Assembly: GCF_001659605.2 (NCBI RefSeq)
Contig: NC_035168.2
Coordinates: 16,050,254-16,114,253 of the forward strand
DNA length: 64,000 nucleotides
Direction: 5' to 3'
Source of the DNA: Manihot esculenta
Lineage: Eukaryota > Streptophyta > Magnoliopsida > Malpighiales > Euphorbiaceae
The notes beneath the pieces are model-generated. The model saw only the letters and a program-made list of their open reading frames with translations. It searched no databases and had not been told where the DNA came from. Shown piece by piece: positions 47,353-56,054 of this stretch. Numbering within the stretch: position 1 is the first letter of the stretch; every line of letters begins with the position of its first letter. The translations under genes were made by a program, and so were the position numbers.

Positions 47353-48429
47353 TTTTCCTTCTCTTTTAGGCAAAAGATCCAAACTTTTTTAGGTCCTTTT
47401 CTTAAATTGCAATTTAGAGAAAACGTGAGATTAAGATGTTTGTGGCTGTACAAGGCTGGGGAAAGGGAAAGCTGAAGCCCCATTGCTTTTTTATTTTTTT
47501 TTTTATTTTTGTTTTTTACGATGTACTTTAGGACACCACCAAAATACCTAGATGTATCATTGAAAGTAGAAGACTTGGGAAAAGCTAGATGATGAGGTCT
47601 TCAATTTTCCCTCTATCTTTCCATATCTCTTCATGATCTCTAATTTGATTTTTCTTTGATCCCCCAGTATAGTGGATATCTTTATGATTTAATAACTTTA
47701 ATTCCTTCATTATTATCATAGTGGATATCAGAAAGAAAAGGTACAAGAGTGTTGTTGTTGTCTGCTTAGATATGATACTTTTGTGTCCTTGCTTAGATTT
47801 GATTCCCCTTGAGAAAAATTCCACTTGGGAAAGATCCCATTTAAAAGAAGGAAATAGGGGATAATACTAGAATTGAAATTAATTGCTGAGAAGCTAAAAA
47901 AGTTAAAACTTGACTCTTGGTGAAACCCTAGAATACATAGTGAATGGCTAGGTTAATTAATCAAAGGAAAAGAAAGAAACATTTTTACTGCAAAGTGGGT
48001 TCTTTTTCATTTATATATTACCACAAAAATTGAGTTCTTCGCCTGCTGCTTGGCTACCTGAAGGCTGAATTCAGCTAAAGGCAATGAATGACAAGTTGCC
48101 ACTCTGCTTTCTGTGGTTCTCCTTTCCCCAAGCGAGAATCTGTGCAAGAAGAAAACAGTTCCCACCACAAATTAATATATGCTTCCTTTTAAGCTCTTAG
48201 AAAATACTCTTTTCTTTAATAAAGCAACTGTGTGTCTATGTCCCACTTCCCTCATTTCCTTTATAATATTCTCTTCCAGTTAGAAAGAATCCAGGTAAGC
48301 ACAAAGAAGTGACTGTAAAATGTGAGAGCCACCAGAAACTTCAAGATAAATATGTCTTCTACAAATATCTTATTTACATTTTTTTCTTTTAAATGGTTGC
48401 AAAGTGAATTGTAAATATGTCTTCTACAG
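47353..48429. other. CACTA interior, unrecognised, possibly captured host sequence
   Basis: AT-rich, no convincing coding frame. A donor-like CCAGGTAAGC occurs near 48290. Since an LRR-kinase exon follows at 48430, part of this may be the upstream intron of the same captured gene. Confidence 0.4.
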
Positions 48430-48501
48430 ATACTTGCAGGGTAACTACTTAAGTGGCCTAATTCCAGGGGAACTAGGAAACTTGTCAGAGCTTCAATATT
48501 T
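48430..48501 (+). pseudogene. captured LRR receptor-kinase exon (72 bp)
   Basis: An exactly 72-nt segment bounded by TTCTACAG and GTGAGTTC, consensus splice sites. It encodes one leucine-rich repeat (LSGLIPGELGNLSEL within LQGN...LQYL). In plant LRR receptor kinases many LRR exons are 72 nt, one 24-residue repeat each. The wording LQGNYLSG...ELGNLSELQ recalls FEI1/FEI2-type kinases, from memory. It lies inside the CACTA element among intron-like sequence. I find no neighbouring LRR or kinase exon, so it is a captured fragment, not a gene. Confidence 0.75.
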
Positions 48502-49552
48502 GTGAGTTCTTTCCTTATGACAAATTTTATTATTTAGCAATGCTGATAATTCAACTTAAATATGTTATGCTTTTTATTTTGCAAGTTTTCATGGAGTTCT
48601 TTTTTTTATTTCCAGAGATGATATTATCATGTTTATTTTTCAATTAATGATGCAATTTGTTGAGTTCTTTCTTTCATCTACAAGTACATTATAGCAACAT
48701 AGAATATCCCGCAATTGCAAAATCTTGATTGATAAAAAACACTATACAAGACTGCATAATTTGTGAAATTAGCCTAATTTAATTTGATTTGATTAAAATA
48801 TATAAATAATTAATTTAATAAATTTAAATTTAAATCATAAAAATCTCAAATTAAAAATAATATTAAAATAAATTGAACCAATCTAATTTACGGATAAAAG
48901 TTTAACAGGTAGTACAAAAATCCAAAAGCTAAGACAAGAAACAGTACTTTCAACTACTTACATTAGATTTCTTAAATCATAAAAAGTAGTAAAAGTCTCC
49001 AACCCTTATTTCTAAAGCAGCAACCTAATTAAGAGGATAGTACACCAACAACATTCAACCTAATTAACATTTGATTAATTAATCTTCATAATTATTATGA
49101 TAAATATATATATATTTTTTATAAAGAATGCATAATTACATATAGTTTTAATGTAGATTCCGTCAAAAATAAAAATATAAATACAAAAATTTAGTTGGAT
49201 ATTACAGAAAAGTCAATGAGTATTTTACCTCCGCCTGAAGTTGTGTTTTTGTTGTTGTGAATTTGGAGTGCATGAGATTGGTATGGGCTGCTTTAGGGTC
49301 TCTAGTTTGTCTTCTTCTCTTTTTGAAGGCGTTCTGCCAAATTTTTAAGACAAACTCACTATCTCCAAACACTTGAATGTGAGGCAACGGATTGACTTCA
49401 CCCGGTAAACGATTTTCTCGCTGGGAAAAGGTAATTCCCAGCAATGCACTTGCAGGCAGTGCACTATGCACAGCAGCACTTACTGCAAATGCAGTCTGAG
49501 CTACTGTTGTGAACAACAACACTTCACTGATTGACTGTAATTAAAATCATAG
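48502..49552. other. CACTA interior between LRR exon and TnpA-like exon
   Basis: AT-rich, intron-like to about 49200, then 300 bp of higher complexity with no assignable product. It ends at the acceptor-like AAAATCATAG (49543-49552) before the TnpA-like exon. Confidence 0.4.
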
Positions 49553-51161
49553 TGAGGAAGGCATGGAATAAAAAAGCAGCTACCCGATACAAAGACTTTC
49601 TGACAAATAAAAAGAAGAAAAAAAAGAGGAGTGCTTATATATCAAATGAAGTCTGGGATAAATGGAATTTAGATTGGAGTACTCCAGAGTATGTAGCAAA
49701 GTCAGTGAAGTACTCAAAGAACCGCCTAACAGAGAAGGGAGGTGCAGGAGCTGGTCCTTCTACACATACAGGTGGGTCCATAACACATGAGGAGCATGCA
49801 AGACGCATACAAAATGCTAAGACAGACAAAGTTCCTCCAACAGCAGCTGAGTTGTTTGTCCACACCCATACAAAGAAGAGTGATCGCAACAAATTTGTTG
49901 ATAAACGAGCTGAACTTGTTTATGTAAGTTTCTATATAAACAAGTTGTCTTTCTAAGTAATATCTTGCAAGTATGATTTTGATGTCTATGTGATTGACTT
50001 TTAGTTGTGTTATTGATTGAGTTGTTGATTGATTTTGAGTTGTGTAATTGATTTTCAGTTGCAAGTATGATTATGATATCTAGGTGATTCTCACAAGGAA
50101 ATTGTTTATGATTCTCAATTGTGTGATTGATTTTGAGTTGTTGATTGATTTTGAGTTGTTGATTGATTTTGAGTTGTGTGATTGATTTTCGGTTGCAAGT
50201 ATGATTATGATATCTAGGTGATTCTCACAAGGAAATTGTTTAAGATTCTCAGTTGTGTGATTGATTTTGAGTTGTGTGATTGATGTTTGATTTTGAGTTG
50301 TGTGATTGATTTTCAATTGCAAGTATGATTCTGATATCTAGGTGATTCTCACAAGGAAATTGTTCAAGATTCTCAGTTGTGTGATTGATTTTTAGTTGTT
50401 GATTGATTTTGAGTTGTGTGATTGATTTTCGGTTACAAGTATGATTATGATATCTAGGTGATTCTCATAAGGAAATTGTTTATGATTCTCAGTTGTGTGA
50501 TTGATTATGAGTTGTTGATTGATTTTCAGTTGCAAGTATGATTCTGATATCTAGGTGATTCTCACAAGGAAATTGTTTATGATTCTCAGTTGTGTGATTG
50601 ATTTTTCTATTATGATATCTTGCAAGTATTGTAAATGTGATATCTTGCAGGTATTATAATTGTCATATCTTGTAGGTATTACCATTATTCCTTACTTTAG
50701 TATTCAAATTGAACTGTTATTCTGTGATTTTCTAGGAAAATTATTTGAAGCTAAAAGAACAACATTCAAGCCAGAATGTGGGATCAGATCATGTGGAAGG
50801 AGATGGAGGAAATATTAATGAGGATCAATTGTTCATTGCTGCAGCAGGAGGATGGCAAGGAAGTCGAGTTTATGGTTTAGGTAGTGCTGCATCTTCTGCC
50901 TTCTCTCAAACAGGAACTGTGGGAAAAACAACAGATGTTCCATCATCACAATCACCAGAATGGAAGAAGGAAATTGAAGCAAAGTTTGATGAGAAGTATA
51001 ATAGTTTGCAGAAACTTGTAGAAGACCAAAATCAGATAATAGCTCAAATGCGTGATGAACTACAGGCAACGAGGATGGGACAGCAGTCTTCCTCATTGAT
51101 GCCATCAACATCTGATATGCCTCCAGCTCAAAGATCCCCTGGTGATTCACATATAGATTAG
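49553..51161 (+). CDS. TnpA-like Ptta/En-Spm protein, last two exons (5' end missing)
   Basis: Two exons read in phase: 49553-49923, ending at the donor TAT|GTAAGT, and 50736-51161, after the acceptor TTTTCTAG, with a stop at 51159-51161. Exon one encodes a Lys-rich segment, an EVWDKWNLDW-type stretch, KSVKYSKNR, and the hallmark PTAAELFVHTHTKK...FVDKRAELVY; exon two continues ENYLKLKEQ. This is the pattern of the plant Ptta/En-Spm transposase family (Pfam Transposase_24), the TnpA-like DNA-binding component of CACTA elements. The C-terminus has a probable coiled coil (KKEIEAKFDEKYNSLQKLVE). No start codon is visible, so upstream exons are missing or were displaced, perhaps when element H arrived. 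About 265 residues are encoded; a complete protein would be longer. It may bind the TAGCGACCAAA repeats, by family analogy only. Confidence 0.75.
50061..50610 (+). repeat. minisatellite in the TnpA-like intron
   Basis: Five copies of a ~98-132-bp unit containing CAAGTATGATTATGATATCT and GTGATTCTCACAAGGAAATT (starts near 50061, 50193, 50319, 50434, 50532), with shorter TTGATTGATTTTGAG repeats between them. It fills most of the 812-nt intron. Confidence 0.88.
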
Positions 51162-51498
51162 CATGATATCATTTCTCACTGACTTTAATAATATATTTTA
51201 TGATATGAATTTGATACTATTTGGATTAATTATGTATTTTGAGATATTTTAAGTTTTTTAGTCTTGAACTATAGTAATGTTTTGGATTTTTAGATTGCAC
51301 AATTATGAAATGAAGTTGATGTTTATATATTATCTTTGATGTTTTATGTATTGGAATGTGTGTACATATTGATATTTCAGCAGGTTTATGAATTTATTGG
51401 AAAAATGATATGAATCAGATTTAAAAGTATTTATTAGTGATTAATCAGCCACATAAGCAAATTAAAATCTAAATATATATTTGATTTTACTATTAATT
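51162..51498. other. 3' flank of the TnpA-like gene
   Basis: AT-rich, probably the 3' untranslated region and terminator side. No other gene seen. Confidence 0.5.
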
Positions 51499-52174
51499 TG
51501 CGACGAAATAGCGATCAAAACAGCGACCATTTTGCGATTAAAGATTAATGACTAAATTCTCAAGAAATAGCGACCAAAATAGCGACCACTTCGCGACCAA
51601 AAATTAACGACCAATTTACTTCCACACAACGACTAAATGTTCTTCCTTGAGGTGATCAAATAACAACGAAATAGCGACCAAATTAGCGACCAAAATGGCG
51701 ACCATTTCGCGACCAAAAATTAACGACCAATTTACTTCCATACAGCGACTAAATACTCTTCCTTGAGGCGATCAAATAACAACGAAATAGCGACCAAATT
51801 AGCGACCGAAACAGCGACCATTTAGCGACCACATTATAGCGACCACATCAGCGACCATTTAGCGACCAACGTATAACGACCAAATCAGCGACTATTTAGC
51901 GACCAAATTATAGCGACCAAATCAGCGACCATGTAGCGACCAAATTTTGACGACTGATTTTCAACCATGGACACCAAATTAGCGACCAAAAAATGGTCGC
52001 TGAATGGTCGCTATTTTAGCGACCAATTTTCAAATTGTCGCAAATCAATTAGCGACTGGCCAAACACTGACCAATTTTTTTGGTCGCTAAATGGTCGCTA
52101 TTTCGTAATAGCGACCAAATCTGTCTTTTTAGCGACCAAAATTTTGGTCGCTAAATCACTGTTTTTTTGTAGTG
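51499..52174 (-). repeat. right subterminal and terminal repeats of the CACTA element
   Basis: More than twenty GCGACCA / TGGTCGC words, densest between 51780 and 52150, ending in the terminus GTTTTTTTGTAGTG. Confidence 0.92.
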
Positions 52175-52177
52175 ATG

Positions 52178-54376
52178 TTCGGCCCCCGAAGGTTAAGTTC
52201 GGCCGCCGAAAGTGCCCAATGTTCGGCCCCCGAAGGTTATGTTCGGCCCCCGAAAGTTGCATGGTTTTACATGCAGTTTCGGCAGCCGAAGCTGAGGTGG
52301 TCGGTTAGTTGTGCATGCTCCTCAGTCCGTGGTTTGGCCAGGTGTTCACCTCCAGATCATGACCAGAGGTTAGGCCACGTCTCCCTTGACTCATCTGCAA
52401 GCTTTTAAGCAGCTCATGCAGAGGGTTGATCATTTGCAAAAGGTTTTGAACGTTTTTGAGAGAAAAGAAGAGTTGTGAGGGTTTGAAGCTTTGGAGGAGG
52501 AGTTGCTGAGTTTGGTTGTTCCTCTTCTGATTTCAGGAGGTAAGGGAAGTCGTTAAGTTTGTTTTAATGGTTTTTTAACAGCTTTTAAAGAGGTTAAGGG
52601 TAGAGTTGCATGTTTAGGTTTTAGAGTTTAGTTTTTGATGTATTTAATGGTTTATGCATGATTATGTGTTATGTGTACTGTTTGTTGGGGTTAATAGGTA
52701 GTTTTGGACCCCTTGGTGCATATACCAAAGTATGTGCAAGTTGAGGTGTTGAGTTATGCTCGTAGAGAGGAGTTGTTGATAGGCAGAAGATGGTAGTGCA
52801 CGAAGCTGAGTTCTGGATGAACTCAGGTTCGGCCGCCGAAGGGAGGATTCGGCCGCCGAACCCCTGGCATGGTGGCTTAGGCTGCCACAGCTTGCTCTTG
52901 AGTGTTTTTGAAGTTTCGGCCGCCTAAAGTGGAGATTCGGCCGCCGCAGGTATGCCAGTTTCGGCTCTGGACAGGGCATTCGGCCGCCGAACCTGCAGCC
53001 GAATGTGTTCTGTCTAGTTTTTCTTTTGTATGCTAAGTGTGATTGTTTTGAGGTATTCTAGAGGGGTTTTGGGGAGATGTTTAGCAGTAATATAGAGTAT
53101 GTTTGGTACCTCATTTGAGTCCTTCATTGTAGGGTTGGACCCGAGGAAACGAGGTATTTAGCAGTAGTAGCTGCTTCAGAGTTAGAGTTGGTCCAGAGCT
53201 AGTTAGCCCAGAGTTAGCCAAGCAGAGGCTACAGGTGAGTGGAACTAACTTAATGTTTTAACTTGAGAAATGACATATCTTAGCATGATCCATGCATCAT
53301 ACAATGCCATGTTTTATATTAGGTTGTGTTGCATTAGAATCCACGAATATGCTGCATTGCATAAGATGATATTTGTGTGGATGAATGTTGAATGATCCAT
53401 AGCCCTTGATATCAGTTGAGACACCATGAGAGCATATGAGATATGGCATGAGATAGCCATACCAGGTCGTCCCTGGATAGTCCAGGTCGCTCCTGGTACT
53501 ATGAGTTAGACAGCTGGGCTGTCAGATCAGATAAGAGAAGTCCAGGTGATGACGTAGTCTCCTTGGCACAGTGGGACATGTTATGATATGAGAGAAATAA
53601 GAGAAGTCCAGGTGATGACCTAGTCTCCTTGGCACAGCAGGACATATTGTAACATGTAGTAGAGGGCTATTGGTGACAAGTTCATCCTTGAGATGATATG
53701 TTTGTGATGTGATGCATTCCATGAGAGCATGTAATGAATGAATTGTTTTATTGTTCCTCCTCACTGGGCTCTAGAGCTCATCCCACTCCCTTAACCCCAG
53801 TTTTGCAGGTTCTGAGATTAGCTGTGAGAAGTCAAAGTCAGCAAGAGTAAAGAGGAAGGATATGCATGAATGTATGTTTGTAATAGAAAAGTGGACATGA
53901 TGTAATTAAATGATTAATTGTAATGTATTGATATGTACTGTCATATACTGGATAGACTTGTGCTTTCCCTAGTGTCACTGCTATAGTGTAATGTATGATT
54001 AATCCCTTTGTACATGAATCCTGTTTTACGTTTCTTGATGAGAAATGTGTGAGTAGGCTTTATGTATGGCTTTGATGAGATACCAGTGGATTGTGTTACA
54101 GATGAAAAGGGTTTCAATCCCTTGAACCACAGAGATGGTAGTCCCTGGTATAGGCCCTGAGGGCCCTTTCAGATTAACATATCTGAGTAGCAGTAGTTAA
54201 GCCTACAGAGTTTTACAGGATTGTTAAGTCGTTTTATATCATGTATGGGATTTATCAGGTACACAGAGAGTATAGTCGGCTTACTACGGGTCCCGGCGGC
54301 CTTAAGCCGATCTGGATCCTAGTGCCAGTGATGGTTCGGGCCGTTACAGAGGGGTACCGGTTTCCGGGTCGTTACA
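52178..54376 (+). repeat. 5' LTR of element G, remainder (2199 bp)
   Basis: Continues from 35021. It has dyads TTCGG-N3-CCGAA at 20-bp spacing (52179/52199 and 52222/52242), the donor GGAGGTAAGG near 52540, acceptor TTGTAG|GG near 53134, donor CTACAG|GTGAGT near 53233, and acceptor TTTTGCAG near 53808. It ends GGGTCGTTACA. The usual TATAAAAG near the GGCCAGG motif (about 52340) is not present. Confidence 0.94.
53440..53650 (+). repeat. tandem repeat cassette in 5' LTR of G
   Basis: Two copies of AAGAGAAGTCCAGGTGATGA...CTCCTTGGCACAG (about 53535 and 53601), preceded by a pair of CCAGGTCG.CCTGG units (about 53463-53495). The 3' LTR has the same arrangement near 59857-60045. Confidence 0.8.
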
Positions 54377-54379
54377 GAT

Positions 54380-54391
54380 TGGTATCAGAGC
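54380..54391 (+). other. primer binding site, element G
   Basis: TGGTATCAGAGC, 3 nt after the 5' LTR. Confidence 0.92.
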
Positions 54392-54583
54392 ATAGGGCCT
54401 CAAGAGTACGGTGTGTTGAGATCTCCCACATCGGAAAGAGGTGTTGTCTTGTATAGGAAGGAAAGCACAATAGGTACAATCATGTCCACTAGGATAAGAT
54501 GTGTAGTCCTATTTTGCATGCTGATGTGAAATGCCATGATAAGATGCATGTGCATTATTGATATGTTAGCTATATGTGTTGAG

Positions 54584-54607
54584 GATTCATGTGTTTTCAC
54601 ATGGATC
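54584..54607 (+). promoter_or_regulatory. leader hairpin, element G
   Basis: GATTCATGTG-TTTT-CACATGGATC, a 10-bp stem with one U-G wobble. Relative to A, base pair two has changed from G-C to A-T on both arms, so pairing is kept although the sequence differs. Confidence 0.6.
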
Positions 54608-54647
54608 ATTTGATGTTTTGTGTGATGTTGTGCTTTTCAGAGGCAGG

Positions 54648-56054
54648 ATGAGAGGAACTCGTCGATCTATGAGATTGAATGGAGCTCCGCCGGAGGATGA
54701 GGACATGGATGCTCATCTCCATGTTCTGCAAAGGGCAATGTCAGATAGTTTAAGCAGAGAAGGTACATCAAGGGACCCTAGGAGGTCTGTTGATGCGAGT
54801 AGAAGGGGAGTTGTTCAGAGTGGTATGTCAGGGTTTGTGAGAGTCGTAGAGGAGGATGAGCAGAGCAGAGATGGTAGCTTTGGCATGACTAGGTTAGGAG
54901 GAGATGTGGGTGAGTCCCAAGGAGGCACTCAGGCCTCGAGATTCGTTCCACCTCAGTATCCGTCCTACCCGTGGGGGTCAGGGTATCCGATGGGTGGTAC
55001 AGTGAGTTTCCCTAGTTATAACCCATATCCTCCCTTGATGCCTTATCCTTCTTTTTACCCGCCATATCCACCGTTACATCCACAGTATGCTATGTTTCCA
55101 TCTTTCTTTGGTTATGGTTATCCAGGTACAGTCAACCTTAATCCAGGAAATGTTGCACCTCCTCCACCACCACCACCAGTAGAACCAGTAGCCCCAGTTG
55201 TCCAAAGACCTAGGCCTAATTCACCTGGAGGAAGTATGGTGCAAATGACAGACTATTTGAGGTTAGATGTTCCCAGATTTGAGACTGGTGATGACCCTAT
55301 TGAGTATCTTAGAATGGTTAAGCTAATAACTGATGAGTTGGGAGCCAGTGAGAGTAGAGCCATTCAGATGGCAGGGGTCACATTGAAATGTGAAAAAGCG
55401 AGAGAATGGTTCACCCAATATGTAAACCCGAGGATAGAAAGCTTATCCTGGGAGCAGTTTGCTACAGAGTTTGCAGGATGGGCATTTCCAGATAGGGCAA
55501 GGGAGCATAAAGAGAGTGACTGTGAGCAGCCAGGGCAGACAGAAAACATGAGTATAGAAACTGACCCAGAGAATAGTGATCGTTTCCCTTTGGGTAAGGC
55601 TGCTGCAACGAAGAAAAAGAAAGTGAGAGGCCTGAAAGGGTCAAAGAAAAAAGAGTTTTGGAACAGATTCAAGTCTAGTATGGGTTTTAGTGATGGCTCA
55701 AGTTCTGGTTGGAACAGGTTTAGATGTACGAGGTGCGGTAGGATGCACAAGGGAGTCTGTCTAGTGGGGACAACAGCATGTTTCAGGTGTGGACAGGAGG
55801 GACACATAGCACGTGAGTGTTCCACTGTGACATTGATAACACAGTCCCATCAGACAGCCTCAGATAGAGTGGTTCAGCCAGGAGTGCTAGCTATGGCGCA
55901 GGGCAGAGGCAGAGGGAGCGGAATCACTCCTTCTTTCACAAGTTCCCCAGGTGAAGGTCCGTCAGTACCAGCACGGATCTTCGCTTTGACGCAGCAGGAG
56001 GCTGACACATCGGACAGGGCGGTAACAGATACTTTTCACTTCCATATGTTTTGA
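54648..56054 (+). CDS. gag: shortened gag of element G (468 aa)
   Basis: It starts at the ATG 54648-54650 (MRGTRRSMRLNG...), matching other gag starts; the frame is open 24 codons further up without conservation. It keeps the Pro/Tyr-rich segment (about 110-170), the gag core up to GWAFPD, and a zinc knuckle CFRCGQEGHIAREC near residue 378. Compared with D and H, about 80 residues between the core and the Lys-rich stretch (the [12 protein letters not shown]... to MEASAI... part) are missing, replaced by a short unrelated joint (ETDPENSDRFP). It ends with TDTFHFHMF just after the ARIFALTQQEA motif, so no protease is fused. It could still supply a gag-like protein, but the missing helices make particle assembly uncertain. 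Confidence 0.85.
   Translation: MRGTRRSMRLNGAPPEDEDMDAHLHVLQRAMSDSLSREGTSRDPRRSVDASRRGVVQSGMSGFVRVVEEDEQSRDGSFGMTRLGGDVGESQGGTQASRFVPPQYPSYPWGSGYPMGGTVSFPSYNPYPPLMPYPSFYPPYPPLHPQYAMFPSFFGYGYPGTVNLNPGNVAPPPPPPPVEPVAPVVQRPRPNSPGGSMVQMTDYLRLDVPRFETGDDPIEYLRMVKLITDELGASESRAIQMAGVTLKCEKAREWFTQYVNPRIESLSWEQFATEFAGWAFPDRAREHKESDCEQPGQTENMSIETDPENSDRFPLGKAAATKKKKVRGLKGSKKKEFWNRFKSSMGFSDGSSSGWNRFRCTRCGRMHKGVCLVGTTACFRCGQEGHIARECSTVTLITQSHQTASDRVVQPGVLAMAQGRGRGSGITPSFTSSPGEGPSVPARIFALTQQEADTSDRAVTDTFHFHMF

Larger units (their letters stand above)
35022..52174. mobile_element. CACTA (En/Spm) DNA transposon inserted in G's 5' LTR
   Basis: The left end is CACTACAAAAAAAC (35022) and the right end is its complement, GTTTTTTTGTAGTG (52161-52174), flanked by a 3-bp duplication ATG (35019-35021 and 52175-52177). 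Subterminal zones hold many direct and inverted copies of TAGCGACCAAA (35035-35295 and 51499-52160), the kind of site bound by TnpA-type proteins. The uninterrupted 3' LTR of G (TTTCTGTCATGTTCGGCC at 58561-58578) is the empty site. Inside are two hAT MITEs, an exon-like leader, element H, a captured LRR exon and a TnpA-like gene end. No TNP2/TnpD-type transposase is seen. Confidence 0.95.

Noticed and set aside
47298..47483. Minus-strand frame across the right end of element H
   Set aside because: It crosses the LTR boundary and has no conserved content.
49150..49206. Possible decayed LTR end (GATTCCGTCAAAAA...TAGTTGGATATTACA)
   Set aside because: It resembles the last ~55 bp of the solo LTR at 18750-18803, but the match is short and no other part of an LTR is visible upstream.
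49202..49522. 106-codon minus-strand frame in the CACTA interior
   Set aside because: I recognise no domain, the neighbouring transposon gene is on the other strand, and the length can occur by chance. It may be a captured fragment, but there is no support.
54348..54376. Apparent doubling of the LTR end of G (GGGCCGTTACAGAGGGG then GGGTCGTTACAG) as two LTR termini
   Set aside because: Both LTRs have it, and the ACCTT duplication fixes the true end at the second GTTACA. It is an internal duplication of the LTR tip.
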